A stretch of 64,000 bases of DNA from Monarcha castaneiventris obscurior (lineage: Eukaryota > Chordata > Aves > Passeriformes > Monarchidae), in assembly GCA_026261815.1 (NCBI GenBank), contig JAMPIT010000434.1:11715001-11779000 (forward strand), read 5' to 3'. The position numbers and the translations under genes are program-made. Of the stretch, positions 1 through 10,905 are shown one piece after another. The stretch's first letter is position 1. Each line of letters opens with the position of its first letter. The notes beneath the pieces were generated by a model that was given only the letters and a program-made list of their open reading frames with translations, made no database searches and had not been told where the DNA came from.

Positions 1-434
1 TCATTCTCCTGAGGCAGTGGTCAGAGTGTGCTGTGTGGGCAGTTGAAGCTCCAGGTGACAGAGCACAGCTCAGCTGAAAATTCTTTAAGTGCCACTCGCT
101 TTGGTTTGGACACACTCGATGTCAGAGCAGAAGTATTCAAGATTAGAAATCTTGGCTGTGGTAAGACTGATTATTCTGGGTCCAATTTTCCCCTTGGCTC
201 TAAGGAGATCCTAAAATTCCCTCGATCCTTCCCCCTGGAGCCAGCTAAAAGCTCCAGAGCCTGATCCAGGAGAACCTAGAAATGTTTTAAAGTGATGAAA
301 TTGAGACCTCGATTCTTTCTGATAGTTTCTTATTGTATTGGTAGTCATGGGATTTGGTAGAACTTCCACCAAAACACAGCAGGAATCTAAGTTAATGTTC
401 ATTATCATTAATTCATAGGATTAATTAATTTACC

Positions 435-527
435 TGCCCAGAGAAGCTGTGGTTGCCCCATCCCTGGAAGTGTCCAAGGCCAGGTTGAACAGGGCTTGGA
501 GCAACCTGGGCTAGTGGACACTATGGA
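435..527 (+). mobile_element. CR1 LINE fragment
   Basis: The text runs from 'gcccagagaagctgtggttg' through 'catccctggaagtgtccaag' to 'cagggcttggagcaacctgg', the order found near the 3' end of avian CR1. It is truncated on both sides and noncoding. Confidence 0.8.
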
Positions 528-1474
528 ATAAAAACTGCCCATGGGAGTTTTTAGATGTTCTGCAGCAGTGAGATTTTTGGAGCTGGTTTGAAACTCTTAG
601 TGAAATACCTGAAACACAGTGGGTCACTTTGGCACTTTGCAAAGTGTGTTTGTTCATTTTCTAGGGCTTGAATTGACTCGCAGAAAGGATGAACAAGTGA
701 TTTGAGAAGCAGGATAATTGAACCAAAACAAGCCAGGCACGGCAGTTCTTCTGAAATCACAGCAAACTGTGCCTGATGGGTTTTGTTTCATTGAGAAATG
801 ATCTTATGGGGCTGCTAATGGCAACGGGGCTGGGATTATTTTTTAATGGCAGAATTAGTGAGGAGCATTGTGTGCATGGGAAACGTGCTTGCCAGAACCT
901 TTATTTTTTACCATGTGGTGACTTATAGTGAGCTCTGATCCAGCTCCAAATAAGACACGCTCATTTAAGCAACAATCCTAATTGGAGCAGCATCCCCCAC
1001 CATGACAAGATTCCTGCTCCTGGCCCAAAGATGGGGATAGACTCGTTGGTAATGGAGTTCCTCCTGCCACAGCCAGCAATAAAGGCAGGCTGCTGTTATT
1101 TGGGAGCTGAGAGCCATTTGATATTCCAGCACTCGGCTGAGTTTGTCTCCAACTCCAGGAAATGCTGCATGGGAAGCGCTGAGCGGCGCAGATGATTCCC
1201 GTTGGGAAGGACACGCGTCGCTTGCTGTGCGTGCAGCCTTTCCAGAGCACTCCCACATGAAGGAGGATGGAGTGGGGCTGGAAGCAGGAGCCTGGCTTGG
1301 AAGATGTCCTGGATGTGGCCCTGTGTTTCATGGTAACGCAGCCAAAGAATTTGCCATGGAGCAGGGTTGTGCTTCCCAAGCAACGGGTGCAGTTTCAAAC
1401 AATTTGTAAAAGTTTTTGTCGTCGGAATCTGTTCCAGATACACAAAAAGATTAGAAATAGAAATTAGAAATGCA

Positions 1475-1891
1475 AACCCCAGAGCCCCAGGAGCAGCTGA
1501 GGGAGCTGGGAAAGGGGCTCAGCTTGAAGAAAAGGAGGCTCAGGGGGGACCTTGTGGCTCTGCACAACTCCCTGACAGGAGGGGGCAGCCAGGGGGAGTC
1601 GGGCTCTGCTCCCAGGGAACAGGGACAGGATGAGAGGGAACAGCTTCAGGCTGTGCCAGGGGAGGGTCAGGTTGGGTAGTGGGAAAAATTTCCTCATGGA
1701 AAAGGTTGTGAAGCATTGGAACAGGCTGCCCAAGGCAGTGGTGGAGTCACCATCCCTGGAAATGTTCCAAAAATTGTGGATGTGGCACTTGGGGACAAGG
1801 TTCAGCAGTGAACATGGAAGCGCTGGGTTGGCAGTTGGACTCGATGATCTTGAAGGTCTTTTCCAACTTCAACAATTCCATGATTCTGTGA
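1475..1891 (+). mobile_element. CR1 LINE 3' end, about 415 bp
   Basis: This is the longest CR1 copy in the first half of the window. It includes 'gagcagctgagggagctggg', 'ggaacaggctgcccaaggca' and the terminal 'ggactcgatgatcttgaagg' block, ending at 'ccatgattctgtg'. It is 5'-truncated, as is usual for CR1, and contains only the end of ORF2 and the 3' UTR. Confidence 0.92.
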
Positions 1892-2452
1892 CTGGAGAAA
1901 TGCACGTCACCCAGTTTCATTCGGTGTGTTAACTCTGAAACTAAATATTGTGAGTAGAATCCATAGGTTTTTAACATTCTCACTGCTCATGGTCTCACAG
2001 TCTCTGGTGATATTTTCTCTTGAGCTGACAAAAGAAATCTTACCTGTTCCTTGTTCAGATCCCTCCAGATCTCCAGCAATATCCCACTTAAATGGGACAC
2101 TTAAATTCTCCTGGCTGATATCTGCAAGGGTCACTCAATGAATCAAATTCCACTTCCAAATTCCAAGAACTGTAGCACTGAGTATAATTCTGCGCATTCC
2201 TTTTAATGCATTAGAAATCCTGGGTGTAAATGAGCCAGGTCTCCATTTCCAGTTTGGTAACTGGTGGGTTACTGGGTTCTGCACCTCTGCAGAAAAATGT
2301 GGGATTAGGTTTTTCAGGAAAATCAGAGCTCTGTTTGTAGCATTTTTTGCATCCCTTGCAGAGGGTTGAGAAGTGACATTATTTGCAAGGCTGTTCCAAA
2401 CTGTAGGTATTTATTTCCCTGGTATCTTGTATTATGTAGGAAATCACTGTTT

Positions 2453-2508
2453 AGAATCATTTTAGGTTGGAAAACACCTCTAAAATCTTAAAATCCAACC
2501 ATTTAGTT
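2453..2508 (-). mobile_element. CR1 LINE 3' end fragment
   Basis: 'agaatcattttaggttggaa' followed by 'aacacctctaaaatcttaaa' is the reverse complement of the CR1 3' terminus. The copy is degenerate and short. Confidence 0.7.
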
Positions 2509-3389
2509 GCTTCCTCAGCTGTATTCCAGCTGCAGAATCCCTGAAACCTTCTAAAAATGTCATTTTTCCTGATCTCTGCTCAGCTCAGCATTCCTTGGGT
2601 GGTTGCAGCTTGGCTACAAAGATCCCAAAAGCCTAAACCCAGGAGCTTTGTGTTTTTCAGCATTTCAGCTTCCCGTCCTTTGAATCCTGTGGGATTTGGC
2701 TTTAGAGGTGTCTGCTCTGCATCTGGAGAAGGTTGGATGGACAGAAAGCTGGAATGCATCCAGTAGAGTCCTTTAAATTTTCCTTAAGCTCTCCAGGGCT
2801 ATTTTGTTTAACCTTTGTGTAGTTGGAGTGTCCCTTCTGGGAAAGCAATTCCTGCCAGCCCCTGGAGCAGTTCGGTCACCAGCTCTGTAGTTAACCATCA
2901 GCTCTGCTTTCCAACCTTTTCTTCTTCATCACCTGAGATAAATGGATTTTGATTTCAAAGGTGCCATAGTTTGTCATCTCACTGTAATTGTGATTTAAGT
3001 GTTTTTTTGGTTTATTTGTTTTTAATTGTATTGAAGTGAGGAGGAAAAGAACTCAATTTTTGCCCATCAGTTTTACATTATTTTCTTATTCCAATTCCAT
3101 CAGAAGCTTGGGGAGGAAAGAGTTCCAAGAGCAAATCCTGATTTGTGCAAACAGGAGGCAGCATTGCAAAACCTGCCTGTTTTACCAAGTCAGGCAGAAA
3201 TTGAGAAGAAAAATTAATTAGTTGTCCTCATGAATCCTTACCCTGATAGCTTCATGAGTAAGTAGAGAGAAGCTTTCCATGAGTTTCTTGAGCATTTCTG
3301 TTAAGCGCCCCCACAGAGATACTCGGTCTCACAAGACTGCAGTTTAATCTAGCTCAAGGACTTTCCAAACTCCACAAATCAAAGACCTC

Positions 3390-3420
3390 TTTTTTTTTCT
3401 TTTTTTTTTTTTTTTTTTTT
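3390..3420. repeat. Poly-T tract
   Basis: This is a run of 31 bases that is all T apart from one C. It is a simple repeat inside the MAP2K5 intron. Confidence 0.95.
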
Positions 3421-3898
3421 GGTCTCTTTTTAAATCTTTACTCCAGGAACATTTAAGAGCATCACTTAATGCTGGTGGGGTGTTAACGCTGAGCTGTGAA
3501 GCATTTCAATGTCAATATGTTTTCAAATTTTCCCGTGGAAAAAAATTAACTTGCACTTAATACATGTTTTCTGTATAGTTGTTGCTATTATGTTTTTTTT
3601 TTTTTTAATGTGGTTAAATATATCCCTTGACTTATTGGAATAGCCTTTAAAATTCCCAGGATGTTCAGCTTGATCAAATAACGTGAGGGGTGTTTCCTCT
3701 CGAATTCCTTCACCTTGTGAATCCACACTGCATTTTGCTCTTGCTATAAATGCAGTAAAAAACTCCAAAAGGCTCAGAATGAAACAAGATTTAATTCCTT
3801 TTTCTTTAGGAATTTCTCTTTAGATTCTCTGGTGTTGATTTAAATGGGTGAAACCTGAAAATTTCTGGAGTTTTGTAGATTTCCATAGGTTATACACT

Positions 3899-3916
3899 TG
3901 TGTGTGTGTGTGTGTG
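3899..3916. repeat. (TG)n microsatellite
   Basis: About nine TG dinucleotides in a row. Confidence 0.95.
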
Positions 3917-4730
3917 CCCAAACCTACAATAATTTGTCCTGTGGATAAGCTGGTTTAAGGTATAGTTTTATGGAGACAGAAACTGTGACCTTACCAGTGT
4001 ATGAGATTCAGAGACTTATATAGGAACAAGGTAAAACCACAGGTAGGAATTGCTGAATAATTACCTTTAGACCAACCTGAGCAAGAACCTTCCCAGGAGG
4101 ACAAGCTCATTTAATGGTTCCTAAAACTCAATCTTGTGGATGTCAATGGTCATGCTTGATTATTTGCAGCAGTGTTTTATGAAAAAGCAATAAAAATGCA
4201 TCGGGAGGCTACAGAGGAGGAAAGGGAACAACAAATGGGTTGAGTTTTTCGCCGGGTCCCCTCGGTGTGCGCGGGTAGGGGCTGGCGTCACGCGGCGCTG
4301 CCTCGGCTCGCTGAGATGTGTGGCTGTGTGTGTGTCTGCCCAAACCTGCCGTGCTCTGCTGCCTGATGAGCGGCAGGAGACCAGCCAGGAGAGGGAGAAA
4401 TTCTTGGTTTGTTTGAGAGAAAAAGCAATTACAGTTCCGGTGGAAGGATTAACCTGTTTTTGCAGGCCCTTCGGAGAGCCCCGCTAACAGGCACAGAGCC
4501 TGGCGAGGGGAGGAAGTGCCACGTCCCACACTCTGGATTATTCCTGCTCTTAATCCCTTCTTTCCTCCCTTTTTCTGGGCTCTGAAAAATATCCCCCAGT
4601 AGCAAACGCTACAACCAAATAATCCCAATATCCACTGGGTTGTTTACCCAGGAGCACCCACACGTGTTCCTTACGGAGGGAGGCTTCTGATATTCCCAAG
4701 AAATTGAGGAGCAGCGCTGCTGGGAAAAAA

Positions 4731-5125
4731 GCTGGTCCTCACGAGGTTTGAGGTGTAAGGTAGGCTCAGTGTTTTGGGGATGAAAAGCTGGTCCTCACGA
4801 GGTTTGAGGTGTAAGGTAGGCTCAGTGTTTTGGGGATGAAAAGCTGGTCCTCACGAGGTTTGAGGTGTAAGGTAGGCTCAGAGTTTTGGGGATGAAAAGC
4901 TGGTCCTCACGATGTTTGAGGTGTAAGGTAGGCTCAGAGTTTTGGGGATGAAAAGCTGGTCCTCACGATGTTTGAGGTGTAAGGTAGGCTGTGTTTAGGG
5001 GATGAAAAGCTGGTCCTCATGAGGATTGAGGTATAAGGTAGGCTGTGTTTTGGGGATGAAAAGCTGGTCCTCACGAGGTTTGAGGTGTAAGGTAGGCTCA
5101 GAGTTTTGGGGATGAAACACTGGCC
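4731..5125. repeat. 56-bp minisatellite, 7 full copies plus a partial one
   Basis: Units begin with 'gctggtcctcacgaggtttg' at 4731, 4787, 4843, 4899, 4955, 5009 and 5063. Spacing is 56 bp, except one 54-bp unit starting at 4955. Variants are gtttgag/ggattgag, acgagg/acgatg and tcagtgtttt/tcagagtttt, with one unit reading tgtgtttagg. The array decays after 5119. Repeats of this kind are usually polymorphic in length. The minus-strand open frame through the array is simply its repeated translation. Confidence 0.95.
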
Positions 5126-5512
5126 TTTCGACCCTGGTTCTGTCCAGCCCGAGCTCTGGAAATAAACGAGTTTCCTGTGCCGCTCCAATCCCAGCACACA
5201 AAACTTCACACCAAGATGCCCCCACGGATAATTTGTCACATTTGGCACTTGCTACTAAGAAAAGAGCAAGAAGTGACCCGGTGCAGAGATGTAATCATCC
5301 TTCACCTTCCTGCCCGGGGTGGGAGCCGAGCGGGAACAATCCAGGAATTCTTTCAAGTCCAGGCCTCGGAGCCACCTCCAGCCACCGCTGGCTTCTGCCA
5401 ACTTGTTACTTGTCAGAAATCCCCTGAATTAGGGTTCTTCAGGACTTTTGAAGTAGATTGGCTGGAAAGGCAGAAATAGATTTTTTTGTTGTTGTTTTTT
5501 ATATATATATTG

Positions 5513-5668
5513 TTTTAGGAATGCTGTGGAAGAAAGTTGTCTTGTAAGAGTAAATTGAAAGTCAGACCTGGGTTTTGTCTTTATATAGAGAGTGGGTTTT
5601 TTAGGAATGTTGTGGAAGAAAGTTGTGTGGAAGGAGTAAATCTAAATTGGGAAATAGATTTTAATTAT

Positions 5669-5710
<42 letters not shown>

Positions 5711-5755
5711 ATATATACATAATTTTTTTAGGAATGCTGTGGAAGTAAGTTGTCC
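5513..5755. repeat. Three dispersed copies of a 28-bp unit around a TATA microsatellite
   Basis: 'tttaggaatgctgtggaaga' followed by a-agttgt occurs at about 5513, 5597 and 5724, with divergence. The interval between the second and third copies contains the (TA)n/(TATG)n tract at 5668-5720. Confidence 0.8.
5668..5720. repeat. (TATG)n/(TA)n microsatellite
   Basis: An alternating TA tract with TG interruptions, about 53 bp. Confidence 0.95.
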
Positions 5756-5829
5756 TTGTAGGAACAAATCTGAATTTGTACAATATTGTCATTCACTGGT
5801 CTCATTGTAGTCAAAGACCATTCACTTAA

Positions 5830-5882
5830 GAGTTGGACTTGGTGATCCTTGTGGTTCCCTCCAACTCAGAATATTCTGGGAA
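5830..5882 (+). mobile_element. CR1 LINE 3' terminal fragment
   Basis: 'agagttggacttggtgatcc' followed by ttgtggttccctccaactcag and 'aatattctggg' matches the terminal CR1 block. Confidence 0.75.
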
Positions 5883-5949
5883 CTACAGTGCATTTATTAC
5901 CTGTAATTGCACCTGGCAGCATTTCTGGTGCATCTAAAACTTGTTTTTC

Positions 5950-5965
5950 AAAAAAAAAAAAAAAA
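5950..5965. repeat. Poly-A tract
   Basis: An uninterrupted run of about 16 A. Confidence 0.9.
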
Positions 5966-6553
5966 TTAAAAATCACTATTTGGGGACAAAGTACAGTGCA
6001 GCTACCATAGAAAAGTAAATATATTTTTGAAAGCTTTACTATAAGAGAAGCTGGAGTGCATAAAAACTGTTTAATCCTAGAGCTTTTGAGGGCTGAAGTG
6101 ATAAGGCAGAAACGCTTTGCAAAGCACAGGCATTATTTATGAAATGCTGCCATTTCAGCATCCGTGGAGGAGTTAGAACAGGAGCGTGTGCCCAGAGGAG
6201 CTGCTCATTCCACAGGCAGGGAGCGCTGGGGGAGCCCAGAGCAGAGAGGAGCTGAGGTTTGGTTTGCTGGGTTCTGGTAACTTCCCTCCTGTGGCCATGG
6301 AGCCACAGGACCATGGCAGCTCCTTCTGCACAAGCAGAGCTGAGGGGAAAGAACGGGGAAATTTAACCCTTCCCAGACAGGGAGTTCACAGAGCAGCAGG
6401 AATAAAACCCATTCGGTTTTGGGCATCCACTGGGAATTGCAGCCTCTGTTGCCACCAGGTTCTTGTAGGACGTGCATTGTTCCATCCATGGGGCTGGCCC
6501 CAAGGGAGAAGGAACGTGGATTGGATCCCAAGTTTTCCATTGCCACCCTGATG

Positions 6554-6686
6554 GCATCACTCAAACATTTTTCCTGTTGCCCTTCCCTCGCTCGGTGGGC
6601 ACAGCTGGGCTGGTTTGGAGAAATCAGAGGCTGCTCTTCTCTTCTCCTGCAGCAGATCCCAGTGATGGAAATGTTGCTTGGATGCT
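6554..6686. repeat. Duplicated 135-bp segment, copy 1
   Basis: From 'gcatcactcaaacatttttc' to 'gaaatgttgcttgg', this segment is about 90% identical to 7651-7784 in the same orientation. Shared landmarks are cccttccctcgctc, gggctggtttggagaaatca and ctcctgcagcagatccc. It is not recognised as CR1. It may be an unlabelled repeat family or a local duplication. Confidence 0.85.
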
Positions 6687-7650
6687 TAGGGAAAACTGTG
6701 TTTCCTGGTTTTCCAGTTAGAGAAGCTGTGGGATTTCTGCTCCGGGAAGGATGTGATAAATTTCAGGCTTTCAGTTGTTCTGAGAAAATGTTTCACTCTC
6801 AAGACTGGGGTAAGAGCTCTGAAGGTGTGGAAAACCTGGGGTTTTTTGGTGTTTGTTGCCAGTCAGGAATGACTCCCAAATTCCATTGACATGGGAGTTT
6901 CCAAAATAATAAGCAACTCCAAGCTTATCCATGTAAACCTCCAGACTGGACAGGAAAGGGAGGAAGGTGCTTTATCCATGTTCATTTGTGGATTTGCTGG
7001 ACATTATTTATTTCTTGAGTCTCAGTAGCATCTCTGCCACTGCTTAGCTTAGGGGGACAAACAGAGCAGGAGACATTCCAAATAATCCATTTGAGGAGTA
7101 AGTGAGGATAATGCTGGGATCTGTAATTCAATCTCATATTGCAAAGGTTCCAAAGGATTGGCTTCTGGACACGCTCTTAGGTGGTTCTTTCTTCCTTTGT
7201 TCAGACCTGTGAGGGGAAAAAAGGAAAATACAGATCCTAATGTTATTGCTGCCTTCAAAAAAGAGGGATTTGGGAGGGATTGTTCTGTGTTCTCATTCTC
7301 AGGTCTTCATTTAGATAATGGGACTTCCCCTGACTGCAGGGAAGTCAATAAGGTTTATACCAGAGCCCTGGCACTCTATAAATTAAATATTAGGAGCAGT
7401 GTTTGAAGTTTAAAGCCCTCCCTCCTCCTCCAGCTCAGATTTTCTGCCGCTGTGCTTTTGTCTTTCTGCCTGAGCACCTTGCTGACAAGTGCTAATAACA
7501 AAATGCCAAGAGAGGGTCCAGTCGGAGTTACCACACATTAAACATTCTGAACTTGTCCTTTTGCTCATAGATTGTGCATAATTAATAATTAAACGGTTTC
7601 AGTTGTAATGGGTTGACCTCCTTGAACTGTTCATTATTCACAAGGCAAAG

Positions 7651-7784
7651 GCATCACTCAAACTTTTTTTCCTCTTGCCCTTCCCTCGCTCTGTGTGCAC
7701 AGTTGGGCTGGTTTGGAGAAATCAGAGGCTGCTCTTGTCTTCTCCTGCAGCAGATCCCGGTTATGGAAATGTTGCTTGGAAGCT
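7651..7784. repeat. Duplicated 135-bp segment, copy 2
   Basis: Direct copy of 6554-6686, 1.1 kb downstream. The flanks differ, so the duplication is limited to this block. Confidence 0.85.
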
Positions 7785-8186
7785 CAGAGAAGCAGCCAGT
7801 GCTGGAATAATGGTCCATGGATCCTCACAAGCCTTTGTGTCTTCACTGCCATTTTAGCATCATCCCCAGTATCAAGGTCTTTATGATACTGGTCAAAAGC
7901 TGTGGCAATTAATGAAAAGGAAACAACCATTCCCCAGTCAAAATTGAAAATATCTGTTCCTCGCTCCTTTAAAATCTTGGTTTTCGACTTTCTTTCCTTC
8001 TGTTGTGTGATTTCATTTTGTAGGTGGGGAAAATAAGGCAGATTACCAGGGTGCAGCAAATGTGACCATATTGCATCACACAGTGGAGCTTTGCTTTATT
8101 TCCTTATATTCCCATCTTCTTGAGTGTCAGACAACATCTGGGAAACCTCAGGATACAAACCAGGCTGGATCTGCACATCCTGGTAC

Positions 8187-8217
8187 TTGAGCAGCCTGCT
8201 CTAGTGGAAGGTGTCCT
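8187..8217 (+). mobile_element. CR1 LINE remnant
   Basis: 'gagcagcctgctctagtgga' followed by aggtgtcc is a diagnostic internal CR1 phrase. Only about 30 bp is recognisable. Confidence 0.55.
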
Positions 8218-10843
8218 CAAGATTCAACCCTGCTTTCCTTGAGCCTCCCAAAAGGCTTTTCAGTTTTTCAGGCAAATATCTGATAAATCTGTGTCCACAG
8301 TCTAAAATCCTCTGGATGACTCTTAAATCTCCTTTCCATCCTGAGACCTGCTGTGTGTTCAGCTCCACCCTTCCACACAAAATCTCTTCCTCAGCTGCCG
8401 AGGGCAAACCAGCCCAGGCATGGCCATGGCCAGCAGGTCTGGATGGGGTTGAAATACCTGAATTAAACAGAAAAATATGCCCCCAAAAATTAAACAAAAA
8501 ATAGGATTTAACATTTACTTCCATTCAGGTGAAATTTTGTTGGGCAGGAGCCCCTCATCCCCTGGCTGTGATGCAGGACAGGAGCTGCATAGTCCAGGGT
8601 TTTATGCTGATGTTGGAACAGCTTCTCCCCTTGCCTGGATGAGCCCAGAGGGTTTGGAATAACCAGAGTGGGATGCTGGTGGCTTCAGAGCAGCTCATCA
8701 GCTTCTCCTCCCCTCTCATAATGAGGTTTCTGTCGATTATGGGTCCGTCATCTCTTGTGAATGCAGAAATTATCACCTCCCAAATGAGTGTGAAGTGCTG
8801 GATGCCCATCCTGATCCCGCAGCGTGGACTGAGCCAAGCTGGCAGCCCCTTGGAGGGATGTTTGGGTTGGAACCAGCTCCTCACTTGCAGTTTAGTTAAA
8901 ATAAACAGCAGGGATAGATTGCTGGGCAGAGCCAGCTCCCGAGGGAATGGTGTCCCATGGATTCTGTGCCTGGAGCATTTCCTACCTGTCCCTTTTAGGG
9001 TCCATCCCAGTGGCTTCAGGGAGAAGCCCAGAAGGGCTCTGCTGGGCAGGAGGAAAGGATGGGGAGAGGCCAATCCTGCTGGGCTCTGTCTGAGCAAGGC
9101 TGGCGTTTTCCTCTGCCTTTTCTCTATTAATACAGGTAATTTTCATGGGCAGTGCTTTGAAGTGGAGAAAGTTTAATTGTGCTGCTGATTTCCTTGTGTT
9201 CCCTCCACTCTCCAGCAGAAACCTTGCCTAGATTGCTGTCACTCCTAAGTTTGGAAACAATAACCTCTCACTCACCCGGGCCGAGTTCAAAGAGAATTTG
9301 GCCACGTTCTATCAAACACTCCTTGTATTTAATAGAAGTCTTTGAAAATTGTCAAGCAATTTTGGCTTCTTCTTTTACTCTTCAGTTACTTTTGATTTAA
9401 TTGTATTTTCCAGCAGTTTCCAATTGTTTGAATTGGAAACAAAGCCTTAATAAGAGTTCTAGTTAATTTTCTGTCTTGTAATTACCGATCTCATTTTTCT
9501 GATAATTGGCCACAGCAATTATATGTATATTTACTAATCACATAGGAGGCTCTGCAGTTGTGTCTATCTGCCACCATTGATAATGGCACACACATTGCAG
9601 AGGTGCTTTTATCATCTTCTTTTTTCCACTACATCAAAGCTATTTCCCCGTTCTCCATAATGAATACATGCATGCATTTGACACAGTTGTGTGCTAGAGA
9701 AATTGTTTGGCTCCCACCAAATGCTGCACGCTCCGAGTTTCTTGCCTGCAGCGCTGGAAGGTTGTATGTAATGATATATTGCTCATCCAAATGGCCAAAG
9801 CACTCCAAAGCACAGTGAGATTAAAATAAGTCATTCCTTTGTTAATTTAAATAGGTGCATGTATCATACTTTGCAGGGTACTTTGTGGAGGGATGTCAGG
9901 GAGGAAAAAAGACGCCGAAAGGTATTTTTAATAGCAAATGAGAATAGATGAGAATGGAGTCATTTGCAGCTGCGTGTTTTATGTGGCTCTCTTGTTCCAA
10001 CTGTAGGTCTAATGAGATGACACTGTTAAAGTACTCTGCAGTGTAATTTCATTACATCCTGAGCTGTTACACTATAAACACAGTGGAGCTCTCCGTCATT
10101 CTTGGAAAAACTCCTAAATTCGCAAAGCCCTTCTTTGCAAATGGTGATGTTGTTTGTTCCCTGTTCCTAATCTTTTTTTTTTCACTAGTGTTCTTCTCCT
10201 TTATTTTTTTCTTTCATAAATACTGGCTGGTTGTTTTGTTGTTTTCTACTCCTAGCCTGGTAAATCCTGCTCTTTTTTTGGCTGCTTTTTTTTTTTGGCT
10301 TTTAAAAATTCTTTTTGCATTTTAAATCCTGAACAGGCAGCATATGAGGACAGCCTGGAAAATGAATAAGTGTAAATAAACATGAGTGTAAATAAATAGC
10401 GAATGCAGTGAAAGAAACAAAGGTCAACACAAGAATAATTTCACAGCTCTTTGTTAATTACAAGACCATTTGTGTGTTACTTAAATAATCATTAATTTCT
10501 CATTTACACTTTCCCTACCTTCCTTTTTACCCTGTGGCTATCATTGTCCTTTTTTCACCTCCCCTCAGTGTCTTTCCACATGTTTTTACCCATTGTGTAA
10601 TACTCATTAGTTGAAATTCAGTGTTTTATAACACATTCTGCAAAGAATTTGTACCTTTCTCCCTCAGATTCTGCGTGTGAAAAGGGGGCTTTGTCACTTC
10701 CGTGGGGTTATTATTCCTTGGGGTTTGGGGGTGGTTTTTTTTGGTGTGTGTGTGTTTTGTTTCGCTGTTATTTCACTCTCTTCCTCAAAAAAAAATGATC
10801 TTCCCTGCTCCTGACTCCGTTCCTTGTCTCGCTGCAATCCCAG

Positions 10844-10905
10844 GAATCGCCGGTGCTTCCAGCCGGGGAGTTCTCGGAGCCATTTGTGCACTTCATCACT
10901 CAATG
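10844..10905 (+). CDS. MAP2K5: MAP2K5 (MEK5) third-last coding exon
   Basis: The 62-bp exon lies between a CAG acceptor (10841-10843) and a GTGAGC donor (10906). It reads ESPVLPAGEFSEPFVHFITQ followed by TG, the first two bases of a cysteine codon completed by the next exon. This is the late C-lobe of the dual-specificity kinase MEK5, which phosphorylates and activates ERK5 (MAPK7) in the cytoplasm and nucleus. The family sequence at this point has a very similar SPVLP..EFSEPFVHFITQC stretch. Both splice sites are canonical and the phase fits the next exon exactly. The N-terminal PB1 domain, the catalytic loop and the preceding IQKNQ-type exon were not found and should lie upstream of the window. 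Confidence 0.93.

Larger units (their letters stand above)
1..10843 (+). other. MAP2K5: MAP2K5 intron (upstream part)
   Basis: No coding exon was recognised before 10844. The block holds five CR1 fragments, a 56-bp minisatellite, TG, TATA and poly-T tracts, a duplicated 135-bp segment and otherwise AT-rich single-copy-looking DNA. All the short open frames lack recognisable domains and are regarded as chance. The stretch at about 9280-10100 has several TAAT/ATTA-rich runs and no obvious repeat. Confidence 0.7.

Noticed and set aside
4731..5125. Regularly spaced repeats considered as a CRISPR array
   Set aside because: The repeats are head-to-tail with no unique spacers, and the DNA is vertebrate.
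4934..5248. Repetitive minus-strand protein (LPYTSN..RTSFSSPK repeats)
   Set aside because: Direct translation of the 56-bp minisatellite; no promoter or family.
1..10843. Search for the MAP2K5 exon preceding 10844 (IQKNQ/LQLLQCIVDE-type)
   Set aside because: No matching sequence with splice sites was found by eye; it probably lies upstream of the window.
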